A DNA stretch of 53,983 nt from an uncultured Bacilli bacterium (GTDB lineage: Bacteria; Bacillota_I; Bacilli_A; RFN20; CAG-288), in the NCBI GenBank assembly GCA_944332485.1, contig CALVKB010000004.1, positions 1-53,983 on the forward strand. The letters are read 5' to 3'. Below the pieces are notes generated by a model, which saw nothing but the letters and a program-made list of their open reading frames with translations, ran no database searches and was not told where the DNA came from. A program made the translations under genes and the position numbers. This document shows, piece by piece, positions 27,535 to 34,208 of the stretch. How positions within the stretch are numbered: the stretch's first letter is position 1; each line of letters begins with the position of its first letter.

Positions 27535-27609
27535 GACGTACTATAACCAAAATATAAAATTTTAAATCAGTTAATCTTACAGTCAGAAATAGTACGTCCC
27601 GACGTACTA
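27535..27609. promoter_or_regulatory. Operator-like repeats TAGTACGTC / GACGTACTA
   Basis: GACGTACTA occurs at 27535-27543. A perfect inverted pair, TAGTACGTC (27590-27598), two-base spacer, GACGTACTA (27601-27609), lies 47 bases further out. On the minus strand the first copy overlaps TATAGT, a likely -10 for the operon starting at 27504. The layout suggests binding sites of a local repressor, perhaps the WYL or sigma-like protein. Confidence 0.5.
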
Positions 27610-27698
27610 CAGGTAATTATCAATCCTACTCAGATCTTTTCAGACCTTTTTGGTTGGAACCATAACGTGGTTTCCTTCGTTCGCAATTTCATTAAATC
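27610..27698. other. Palindrome-rich leader or spacer
   Basis: This part of the gene-free region holds a small hairpin (GGAACCA near 27656 with TGGTTTCC near 27669) and the left copy of an inverted repeat, TCCTTCGTTCGCAA (27673-27686), whose mate is at 27787-27800. No gene is visible. Confidence 0.4.
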
Positions 27699-27830
27699 AA
27701 AAAAAAAAGTAACTGTCAAACGTTTTTGTGAAGCGAGTTCAGTTACATGAAGTAATTTTTTTGAGGTGGGGCACATACCTGTAGTGTTGCGAACGAAGGA
27801 TCTGCACCCCGAAGTATTCACGTTCGCAGT
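27699..27830 (-). ncRNA. Candidate small RNA with intrinsic terminator
   Basis: On the minus strand TTATCA, 16 bases, TATAAT (about 27860-27833) resembles a promoter. About 125 bases later GTAACTG ... CAGTTAC forms a stem followed by ten T (about 27751-27699), a classical terminator. Between them TGCGAAC and GTTCGCA pair as a 5' hairpin. No protein with a ribosome binding site fits. The region may instead be the attenuated leader of the helicase operon. Confidence 0.45.
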
Positions 27831-27879
27831 TATTATTATAAATAATTTATTGCGCCTGATAAAGAAAAAATCTCTGTTT

Positions 27880-27929
27880 GTTATTTACCATATTCAATGC
27901 TTAGTTTTGCATTAAATATGGTAAATAAC
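27880..27929. repeat. Long hairpin containing the dispersed 32-bp repeat
   Basis: A 21-bp stem with one mismatch: the left arm 27880-27900, an eight-base loop TTAGTTTT, and the right arm 27909-27929. The loop plus right arm repeats at 44-75 with one mismatch. It lies just before the IS3 transposase fragment at the right edge of the island. Confidence 0.6.
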
Positions 27930-27939
27930 TTGAAACAAT

Positions 27940-28161
27940 ATGGTTAAAAAAAGATCTATGTCTAAAAAGGGATGTTCCCCAGACAATTCAATTTGTGAAG
28001 GATTCTTTGGAACAATTAAAAATGAGTTCATTTATCCAAATAATTGGAAATATACAACATGCGATGATTTTATTACTGAATTAGAAAAATATCTAAATTG
28101 GTTTAAAAATAAACGAATTAAGAAAAGATTAGGATATTTATCGCCAACACAATTTATGTAA
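27940..28161 (+). pseudogene. IS3-family transposase OrfB, C-terminal fragment
   Basis: A 73-aa remnant of the DDE integrase domain. It keeps SMSKKGCSPDNSICEGFFGTIKNE, with the third catalytic residue (the Glu after DNS), and the typical ending YLNWFKNKRIKKRLGYLSPTQF. The first two catalytic Asp residues and OrfA are missing, so it is inactive. The sequence ATTAGTCCAAAAAAATATCC just after it (about 28175-28194) may be the element's right end. Confidence 0.85.
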
Positions 28162-28401
28162 AATTATAATCAATATTAGTCCAAAAAAATATCCGCATCC
28201 CCAAAACTACCATTTGAGATTGACATTTACAAAAAATGTCCAATTTCTCAAACAAATATTATTTTTTGATACAGAGTATCAAAATATAAACTTCATTGTG
28301 TGCAATTTAATAAAAATATGCAAAGTACAATTTATAACATATACATTAAAGGGTTAGCGAAAACTTAATAGTCAACTAACCCTATTTTGTAAAGCGAGCA
28401 T
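28162..28401. other. Gene-free sequence with palindromes after the IS3 remnant
   Basis: It contains an imperfect long hairpin (TTTGAGATTGACATTT with AAATGTCCAATTTCTCAAA, about 28213-28249) and a perfect 9-bp palindrome TTTTGATAC-AGA-GTATCAAAA (28264-28284). GGGTTAG (28351-28357) and CTAACCC (28376-28382) could end the minus-strand gene that follows. No gene is visible. Confidence 0.5.
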
Positions 28402-28722
28402 TTAAAAATCAACGTTGATTTTGTTATCAAGTACATAGCTACCGTCATTTACAGCATTTAATTTATGTATTAAATCACTGATTAACTCATTCAAAGAATT
28501 TTTGTTTTCAGCTGCTCTTTGATAATTAAATGAGCATGCACTCGTTCCGTCAAAATCATAAAACGAACTATAAAGCGATGAGATTCTATCATTTAATTTA
28601 TTTATTGCTTCATTTTCGTCGACTTGAGGAACGCCTGTAACAAGAGTTCCTTTACTAATACTGAAAACATCTTTAACAATTGGTCCAATCATAAAGTCTA
28701 ATTCAAGTTTAATAGTTTTCAT
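28402..28722 (-). CDS. Unknown 106-aa protein
   Basis: A small soluble protein with GAGGAG well placed before the ATG. It starts MKTIKLELDFMIGPIVKDVF; the middle is helical (NEAINKLNDRISSLYSSFYDFDG), and a second helix follows. No family or catalytic motif is recognised. It stands alone between mobile-element remnants and tRNA genes, so it may belong to the accessory region. Confidence 0.65.
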   Translation of the reverse strand: MKTIKLELDFMIGPIVKDVFSISKGTLVTGVPQVDENEAINKLNDRISSLYSSFYDFDGTSACSFNYQRAAENKNSLNELISDLIHKLNAVNDGSYVLDNKINVDF

Positions 28723-28794
28723 TTTCTTTTCTCCTCACACTTATATTTTAATTTTTTGAAGTGTGTGGTATAAAAAAGTGTTACCTAATCACTT

Positions 28795-28909
28795 CATTGA
28801 ATATTTTTTTGCATTTGCACCTTTTTATTCAATGAACTTATATCATTTATTATATATATCGCCAATACCCATTGAATATTTTGTTGTATCTGTATGTTTT
28901 TATTCAGCG
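28795..28909. repeat. Two related 40-base repeats
   Basis: Positions 28795-28834 and 28870-28909 match at 32 of 40 bases and lie exactly 75 bases apart. The first has perfect 8-base inverted ends (CATTGAAT ... ATTCAATG). The rest of the gene-free stretch 28723-29129 shows nothing else I can name. Confidence 0.45.
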
Positions 28910-29129
28910 ATATTTTCTAGTTTTTCAAATATTTCGGCTGTATTAAGGCAATAGATAAATGCATGAGCAATCGTTGTTTTATAGGGTCAATCGTTGGAGT
29001 ATCGATTATAAATCACCAAATTTTAGAGTGTTCAATGGTTCGAATGTCATCGAACGAAACAAAAACTTTAATTTTATGTACTAAATATAAAAAATGATAT
29101 TTTTACGTATCACTCTTATTGTTTACTAA

Positions 29130-29212
29130 TGGTACCGACGAGGAGACTTGAACTCCCACGGTTATACCAGTGGATTCTAAGTCCACCGCGTCTACCATTC
29201 CGCCACGTCGGT
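29130..29212 (-). tRNA. tRNA-Leu (anticodon UAG)
   Basis: The acceptor stem pairs ACCGACG with CGTCGGT, followed by A and an encoded CCA (83 bases in all). The anticodon loop CTTAGAA gives UAG. The long variable arm (TGGTATAACCGT) and the T-arm GTTCAAGTC-type sequence fit a leucine tRNA. Confidence 0.93.
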
Positions 29213-29286
29213 ATACCTTTAAAAATATATCAAATTTAAAAGAGAATTCAAACGTGAATAAACGATTAAAATAGTTTGAAAAGATA

Positions 29287-29292
29287 TATAAT
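29287..29292 (+). promoter_or_regulatory. -10 box nine bases before a start codon
   Basis: TATAAT ends nine bases before the ATG of the following membrane-protein gene, and no ribosome binding site is present. This spacing implies a leaderless or nearly leaderless transcript. Confidence 0.4.
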
Positions 29293-29301
29293 TAACAATA
29301 T

Positions 29302-29643
29302 ATGAAGAAAGATTTGAATAAAGTAAAGAAATTCACAATCAAGGTTCACAAGATGAAACCAAGAGATAGTGCCTTGTTCATTGCTAGTATGAGCATCTCT
29401 TTTTTGTTGGGAATTTGTCTAATCTTAACTGGTGTATTTTTTAACAATAATACACAAAATGCTTTTACTAATGCTTATTCCATCTCTGGAATCGTAATTT
29501 TATGTTTGACATTATTGACTGTAACTTTACTTACATTAATCAGCAATTACGGTGGTAAATTATCAAGATTACTAACTATTGAGGATGAAAATAAAAAATC
29601 TGAAGATAATAAAGAAAATATAGAACAAAATAATGCTAAATAA
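29302..29643 (+). CDS. Small membrane protein with two helices
   Basis: A 113-aa protein with a basic N-terminus (residues 1-20 rich in Lys), two hydrophobic segments (about 27-47 and 57-82) and an acidic/Lys-rich tail. No family is recognised. There is no ribosome binding site, and a TATAAT box lies right upstream, so it may be read from a leaderless mRNA. It lies between two tRNA genes on the opposite strand. Confidence 0.6.
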   Translation: MKKDLNKVKKFTIKVHKMKPRDSALFIASMSISFLLGICLILTGVFFNNNTQNAFTNAYSISGIVILCLTLLTVTLLTLISNYGGKLSRLLTIEDENKKSEDNKENIEQNNAK

Positions 29644-29647
29644 AAAA

Positions 29648-29721
29648 CGTCGGATTCCAGATTTGAACTGGAGGCCTTGTGCTTAGGAGGCACACGCTCT
29701 ATCCAACTGAGCTAATCCGAC
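29648..29721 (-). tRNA. tRNA-Arg (anticodon CCU)
   Basis: The acceptor stem pairs GTCGGAT with ATCCGAC. The D-arm TAGCTCAGTTGGATAGAGC is canonical, the anticodon stem TGTGC/GCACA encloses CTCCTAA (CCU), and the T-loop TTCAAAT is present. CCA is not encoded. Confidence 0.95.
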
Positions 29722-29814
29722 AACTATCTATGAATTTTACATTTTTAAAATTGTAAATTGCAATTTTTTAATTTGCTTTTCTTTTTGCCTTATATATTGC
29801 AAAGGGGGAAACAG

Positions 29815-31635
29815 ATGAAAAAAATCAATAAAATTTTGCTAGGTTCTTTAATGTTAGGAATGGGACTATCAACTAATAATATTACTAATGAGAGTGTTGT
29901 AGCAAAGCAACAAATCAGAAAGGCTAATTCAGTTGGAAATTTAAATATAGTAGAGAACGAACCAGTTTTTGATGTGTTTTATAAAAACCGATTATCTGAA
30001 TCATTGATAGATTATTCTACACCTGGTGTAGTCAAAGTAAAAAGCGTAAAAATCAATCGTGATGAAAGTATATTTGATTCTACATTATGTTTTCAAATTG
30101 GAATAAAAGGAGATGTTAGACTTGATTATGGTGAACTTGATTATAATCTTGAATTTAATTTAGATAATTACAATCATTCACCAAGGTTACGATATTCATA
30201 TGGAAATGTTCATCAACAATTCAGTACTTTTGCAAGCAATATCAATACTAAAGGTTCATACAGTGGTACGAATGCCAATAGTTTCACATTACAATCAACC
30301 ACATATTATGATGTGAAACAAGACTTGACTATTTGGGTTATCACATTTCCAGCTCAAACCGACACTATTGTTGCAAATCTTACATTTAACTATGGTAAAG
30401 GTGGATCTAAATTTAAAATTCAATATGTTTCACTTTTAAAATCAAATACAAATGTTTATAACTCATCGACTATGGCTTATTCCTTTTATAACAAAGGAAA
30501 CATCGAACCAAGTTTCATAGGAAAAGAGGGAGATGATTTTTATGTGAAAGTATCTCAAGGTGAAGCTAAACAACTGGCTTTTTATAAGCAACAATTATTT
30601 TTGGTGTATCTTGAGAATAATAAATGGATGAACATAACATATAAAGATGATGGAAATTACTCAGCAAATTGTTCAAGTGGTTTATATGTACCTTCATTTT
30701 ATGTTGTAGATCCGACAACTAATGAAAAGACTGAAATCAAATTAAAAATATATGTGTCAGATACAGAACCACCTGTTATTAGTTTTAAAAATATCTCACC
30801 ATCATATGCATATTATGAGGAAAACATTTTAGAAAAAGTCAAAGAAAATGTTTTAATAGAAGATTTTTCAGGAATTAAAAGTGTTGAGTATGATATTAGT
30901 GAAGAAGAACTTCACACACTAGGTAAACATGAAGTAAATATAAAAGCTACCGATATATATGACAACACTTCAGAAAACATATTGGTTGTAGAAATATATG
31001 ATGATAAATCGCCAATAATTACAGGATACGATTTATTGAGAACTACAACCGACAAAGTTTTGACTATAGATGAGATTTTAAAGATGTATAAATCGTTGGA
31101 TGAAATTGATAAAGAATGTCCAATAACTGTCATCAAAAATGAATATCATAAAGAGTCTAATTCTTCAACTCCTGGTATGTATTCAATTTTGTTAGGTTCT
31201 GTTGATAAATCAAATAATTCTGTTACTAAAAATATACAGATTGAAGTAGTTGAACCAACAAAAGAACCGATTTACTATTTGACAGATGGGAAGCTCACAG
31301 TTGTTAAGGGAACTAAACTTGAATATATGGAGATAGTTTCCAAACTGCAAGAACTCGGTTACATCGCCAAGGATACTACATATGTCAATTGCTTTAGATT
31401 GGAAGGATATGAAATAGATGGGACTAATGAACTTGGTTCTTTCAATTTAACTTTACAAGCGGAAAAAGAAAATGGTGACTTTGATGTAATTGAATTGGAA
31501 GTTACAGTTATAGAAGAACAAAAAACAGAATCAAATGGATCATCTTCTAATTATTCGACAAACAGCTTTATAAGATTCTTTCAAAAATTATTTGAATCTA
31601 TCAAGAAATTTTTCATGAATCTTTTCAGACGATGA
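29815..31635 (+). CDS. Secreted or surface protein with Ig-like domains
   Basis: A 606-aa protein. The start at 29815 is chosen for AAGGGGG just upstream and a signal peptide right after it (MKKINKILLGSLMLGMGLS, cleavage probably near VVA-KQ). The body is beta-rich. From about residue 310 bacterial Ig-like units appear (DTEPPVISFKNI, DDKSPIITGYD, VTVIEEQK). There is no LPXTG motif or lipobox. The end (FIRFFQKLF ... FMNLFRR) forms a basic amphipathic helix that could bind the membrane or cell surface. The ligand is unknown. Confidence 0.75.
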   Translation: MKKINKILLGSLMLGMGLSTNNITNESVVAKQQIRKANSVGNLNIVENEPVFDVFYKNRLSESLIDYSTPGVVKVKSVKINRDESIFDSTLCFQIGIKGDVRLDYGELDYNLEFNLDNYNHSPRLRYSYGNVHQQFSTFASNINTKGSYSGTNANSFTLQSTTYYDVKQDLTIWVITFPAQTDTIVANLTFNYGKGGSKFKIQYVSLLKSNTNVYNSSTMAYSFYNKGNIEPSFIGKEGDDFYVKVSQGEAKQLAFYKQQLFLVYLENNKWMNITYKDDGNYSANCSSGLYVPSFYVVDPTTNEKTEIKLKIYVSDTEPPVISFKNISPSYAYYEENILEKVKENVLIEDFSGIKSVEYDISEEELHTLGKHEVNIKATDIYDNTSENILVVEIYDDKSPIITGYDLLRTTTDKVLTIDEILKMYKSLDEIDKECPITVIKNEYHKESNSSTPGMYSILLGSVDKSNNSVTKNIQIEVVEPTKEPIYYLTDGKLTVVKGTKLEYMEIVSKLQELGYIAKDTTYVNCFRLEGYEIDGTNELGSFNLTLQAEKENGDFDVIELEVTVIEEQKTESNGSSSNYSTNSFIRFFQKLFESIKKFFMNLFRR

Positions 31636-31675
31636 TATTTTAAAAATTAAGAAAGGGGGTGGTATATGAAAAATA

Positions 31676-31700
31676 GCAATTTACGTAGCAGGTAAATTGC
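31676..31700 (+). promoter_or_regulatory. Perfect 9-bp hairpin after the surface-protein gene
   Basis: GCAATTTAC (31676-31684), loop GTAGCAG, GTAAATTGC (31692-31700). It lies inside a 9-codon reading frame (31666-31695, MKNSNLRSR) that has a strong AAAGGGGG site upstream. GTAAATTGCAA also occurs at 29753-29763 on the other side of the surface-protein gene. Function unknown. Confidence 0.35.
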
Positions 31701-31773
31701 AAACATGATCCAATTCCACAAATTTATATATTATTTGTTTCAAAATATTACTTTCTATAAAATATATGAAGGT

Positions 31774-31855
31774 GGGACCATGGTGGAATTGGTAGACACG
31801 CCAAGCTCAGAACTTGGTGTTGAAAAACGTGAGAGTTCAAATCTCTTTGGTCCCA
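31774..31855 (+). tRNA. tRNA-Leu (anticodon CAG)
   Basis: GGGACCA pairs with TGGTCCC. The anticodon stem CCAAG/CTTGG encloses CTCAGAA, giving CAG. The long variable arm and the T-loop TTCAAAT fit a leucine tRNA. CCA is not encoded. Confidence 0.94.
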
Positions 31856-31872
31856 TATTCCTATGGTTAATC

Positions 31873-31912
31873 AAGGCTTTCAAGAGTAAATATATCTTGT
31901 AAGCCTTTTTTA
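31873..31912 (+). terminator. Terminator after tRNA-Leu(CAG)
   Basis: AAGGCTT-T-CAAGA (31873-31885) and TCTTG-T-AAGCCTT (31895-31907), followed by TTTT. A clear intrinsic terminator. Confidence 0.8.
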
Positions 31913-31953
31913 ATTTAATTATTTATAATTTATATTGTCAAGAGGATGAAATT

Positions 31954-32391
31954 ATGAGAAAAAAATATTTGATATTCGCAATAGTATATGCAAGTTTAGC
32001 ACTTGTTTTCGGTGTGTTTTATCGCGAGTTCACAAAGGCTTATGAGTACACTGCACAAACAACGTTATCTATTTTACATGTTCATTATTTAACACTTGGT
32101 ATGTTGTTCTATCTTATATTGTTTTTATTTGATAAAAGCATTAATTTATCGCAAAGCAAGTTATTTAATATTTCTGAAGTTGTTTATAATATTGGCTTAA
32201 ATTTGATGATTCTCTTCATGTTGATTAAGGGAATTCTTCAAGTTTGCAATGTTGAAATTAGTACATCAGTTAGCGGAATTTTAAGTGGCTTTACTGGTAT
32301 TGCACACGCTATGCTTGGAACAGTCCTTATCTTAATTTTGGTGTCGTTTTTCTTGATAGTAAAAAAGCAAGATAAGAAAAAGGAAAATTAA
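31954..32391 (+). CDS. DUF2871-like membrane protein
   Basis: A 145-aa protein with four hydrophobic segments (about 5-23, 41-61, 76-96 and 112-136). The phrases GVFYREFTKA, HVHYLTLGMLFYLILFLFDK and IAHAMLGTVLIL fit the DUF2871 family of four-helix membrane proteins with conserved His residues. The role is unknown. It is followed after one base by the hydrolase gene, so both are probably co-transcribed. Confidence 0.75.
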   Translation: MRKKYLIFAIVYASLALVFGVFYREFTKAYEYTAQTTLSILHVHYLTLGMLFYLILFLFDKSINLSQSKLFNISEVVYNIGLNLMILFMLIKGILQVCNVEISTSVSGILSGFTGIAHAMLGTVLILILVSFFLIVKKQDKKKEN

Positions 32392-32392
32392 T

Positions 32393-33604
32393 ATGGGAAC
32401 TATATTATCCTTTTTAAAAAAATATGGTAAGGAAAAATTAACTAAGGAAAATTTCTGTGAAGTTGATGCTTTGATTTTAAGTCAACTTTCTTATTTGAAT
32501 TTTGAGGTATATTCTCCACGGCTTGACAACGAGAATAAAAAGCCGAGATATTTTTCCTCATTCACTACAAATAAAAAAGATATTATTCAATTGACAAGTA
32601 TAGTTATATATCCAACAAAAAACCAAAAGTTGATAAGACTTATTAGGGAGTGTGATAGATATCGCGGTTTGAAGATTAATTATTTTAAAGATAATTTTGA
32701 CGAGATTAATCATTCACAATTTGCAGCAATAACTTTCTTTGTAAATGATGTTACTTTTGTCGCATATAGAGGAACAGATACTTCTATAAATGGTTGGCAT
32801 GAAAATTTGACAATGTGTCTTTATGAAAAAATATCCTCTCAGATTGAAGCAGTTAATTACCTTAATACTGTTGCTAAATTATTCGATGGTCCCTTTTATG
32901 TTGGAGGACACTCAAAAGGTGGAAATCTTGCACAATATGCATCTGTTTTTTGTGAAAAAGAAATTCAAGATAGAATCATTCAATGTTATAACAATGACGG
33001 CCCTGGCTTTTATAAAAACCAAACTGATTTGGAAGAATTCAAACGCATAAAACATCGAATTATAAAATTTATTCCATGCGAATCTGTTGTTGGAAATTTG
33101 TTGAATGATGATACGACATTTTTTGTGATAAAAGCTAATAACAGATTGTTTTTTCAACATGATCCTTTCGCTTGGAGAGTCAAACATGATTATTTTGTTA
33201 GAACTAAAAAGCAAGCCAGCTACTCTATAGCTATTGCACAGTCTTTTGTTGGAATATTAAACAATATGGATCTAGATAAGAAAAATAAAACAATCGATGA
33301 TTTGTTCTACTTTTTTGATTTCAACGATATAAAAACAATTAATTATTTTAAGAAGAATGTAATTTTAAAAATAAGGCTGCTAAGAAAAACCTTTGATAAA
33401 ATGGCGGAAGAAAGCCAGGAAAATCTTAAGAATTTTTACAAATCCTTATTTAAGATGTTCCGAACAAATATGAAAAAAATATCTGAAAATCGAAAACAGT
33501 ATTTAAAGCAAGCAAAAAGTAGTTTTATGACCAATGAACAAATAGAAAAACTTAAATTCTTGGCGAATGAAGGTGAAAAAGTCGATTGGAGCATAGAATT
33601 CTAA
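32393..33604 (+). CDS. DUF2974 / Mbeg1-like alpha/beta-hydrolase
   Basis: A 403-aa protein of the lipase-like DUF2974 family. The nucleophile elbow is GGHSKGGNLAQYA at about residue 173 (catalytic Ser in G-H-S-K-G), preceded by VTFVAYRGTD, the usual oxyanion-strand region, and INGWHENL. A likely acid/His pair follows in the second half (for example HDPFAWRV and the later His). The Lys after the Ser is characteristic of this family. The C-terminal 100 residues are basic and helical. Substrate unknown; a membrane lipid is possible. Confidence 0.85.
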   Translation: MGTILSFLKKYGKEKLTKENFCEVDALILSQLSYLNFEVYSPRLDNENKKPRYFSSFTTNKKDIIQLTSIVIYPTKNQKLIRLIRECDRYRGLKINYFKDNFDEINHSQFAAITFFVNDVTFVAYRGTDTSINGWHENLTMCLYEKISSQIEAVNYLNTVAKLFDGPFYVGGHSKGGNLAQYASVFCEKEIQDRIIQCYNNDGPGFYKNQTDLEEFKRIKHRIIKFIPCESVVGNLLNDDTTFFVIKANNRLFFQHDPFAWRVKHDYFVRTKKQASYSIAIAQSFVGILNNMDLDKKNKTIDDLFYFFDFNDIKTINYFKKNVILKIRLLRKTFDKMAEESQENLKNFYKSLFKMFRTNMKKISENRKQYLKQAKSSFMTNEQIEKLKFLANEGEKVDWSIEF

Positions 33605-33611
33605 TAACAAG

Positions 33612-33625
33612 TGTAAGCGTTTTCT
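33612..33625 (+). promoter_or_regulatory. Catabolite-responsive-element-like site
   Basis: TGTAAGCGTTTTCT agrees with the Firmicutes cre consensus at every fixed position but the last. It lies 35 bases before the yccF-like gene. No ccpA gene is visible in the window, so this is a sequence match only. Confidence 0.3.
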
Positions 33626-33659
33626 TTTTTTGTTAAAATAATTGCTAGGAGGGTTGCGT

Positions 33660-34034
33660 ATGAAAGTATTACGTTTAATCGGCAACATTATTTGGTTTAT
33701 TTTTTGTGGTATCGCCACAGCACTTGTCTTCTGTTTCTTCGGATTGATATTGTGCATCACAGTTATAGGTATTCCTCTTGCGATTACCTTATTCAAATTG
33801 CTCCCTTTGGTTTGCTTCCCATTTGGAAAGAAAGCTGAGGTGAATTGGGCAAGTCATCCAATTGTTAACACAATTTGGGCCATTTTCTTCGGTTGGGAAC
33901 TTTTCCTTTACTACATTTTTGTTGCAGTAGGTTTATGTATTATTATCATCGGTATTCCTTTTGCAATTCAAATGTTCAAGTTCAGCATAGTTGCTTTATT
34001 ACCATTTGGTTGTAAAGTTACCGAACTCAAATAA
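33660..34034 (+). CDS. YccF-domain membrane protein
   Basis: A 124-aa integral membrane protein with two copies of the YccF domain. Each has a Trp-containing hydrophobic helix (IGNIIWFIFCG and VNTIWAIFFGWE) followed by the hallmark ITVIGIPLAITLFKL / IIIIGIPFAIQMFKF and a polar end (PFGKKA, PFGCKV). The start at ATG 33660 follows GGAGGG. Function is unknown in the family. Confidence 0.88.
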   Translation: MKVLRLIGNIIWFIFCGIATALVFCFFGLILCITVIGIPLAITLFKLLPLVCFPFGKKAEVNWASHPIVNTIWAIFFGWELFLYYIFVAVGLCIIIIGIPFAIQMFKFSIVALLPFGCKVTELK

Positions 34035-34061
34035 GTCTTAACAGTTTTTTAGTTTTAATAT

Positions 34062-34148
34062 AAAGAGCATAAAGGAGTAAAAACTTTGAGAGGTACCCCA
34101 AATCCTAGACATTAGGAAAGGGGTACCTCTCACTTTGTGCTCTTTTTA
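34062..34148 (+). ncRNA. Structured hairpin RNA or extended terminator
   Basis: Nested stems: AAAGAGCA (34062-34069) with TGCTCTTT (34138-34145), a perfect 12-bp GAGAGGTACCCC (34088-34099) with GGGGTACCTCTC (34120-34131), and an apical TCCTA (34103-34107) with TAGGA (34113-34117). TTTTT follows. It could end yccF transcription or be an independent small RNA. The 12-bp GC-rich stem stands out from the AT-rich background. Confidence 0.55.
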
Positions 34149-34196
34149 TATTGCATTCTGTTTAATTAAATTAATTAATAATAAAACTAAAATTGA

Positions 34197-34202
34197 TATA
34201 CT
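34197..34202 (+). promoter_or_regulatory. -10-like box just before the 1113-aa gene
   Basis: TATACT ends six bases before the ATG, and there is no ribosome binding site. Another possible leaderless start, like the one at 29302. Confidence 0.3.
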
Positions 34203-34208
34203 CAAAAT

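Noticed and set aside
27630-27821. A 63-codon minus-strand reading frame over the palindrome-rich region
   Set aside because: It has no ribosome binding site and runs through a strong terminator stem and T-run; the RNA structure explains the region better.
28763-28954. A 63-codon plus-strand frame rich in Phe and Ser
   Set aside because: No ribosome binding site; the apparent protein repeat comes from the duplicated 40-base DNA repeats.
31705-31902. A 65-codon plus-strand frame
   Set aside because: It reads straight through tRNA-Leu(CAG), so it is not a gene.
34062-34148. Small SRP RNA (4.5S type)
   Set aside because: The conserved SRP helix 8 motif and its GNAR-type tetraloop are absent; the apical loop is GACAT.
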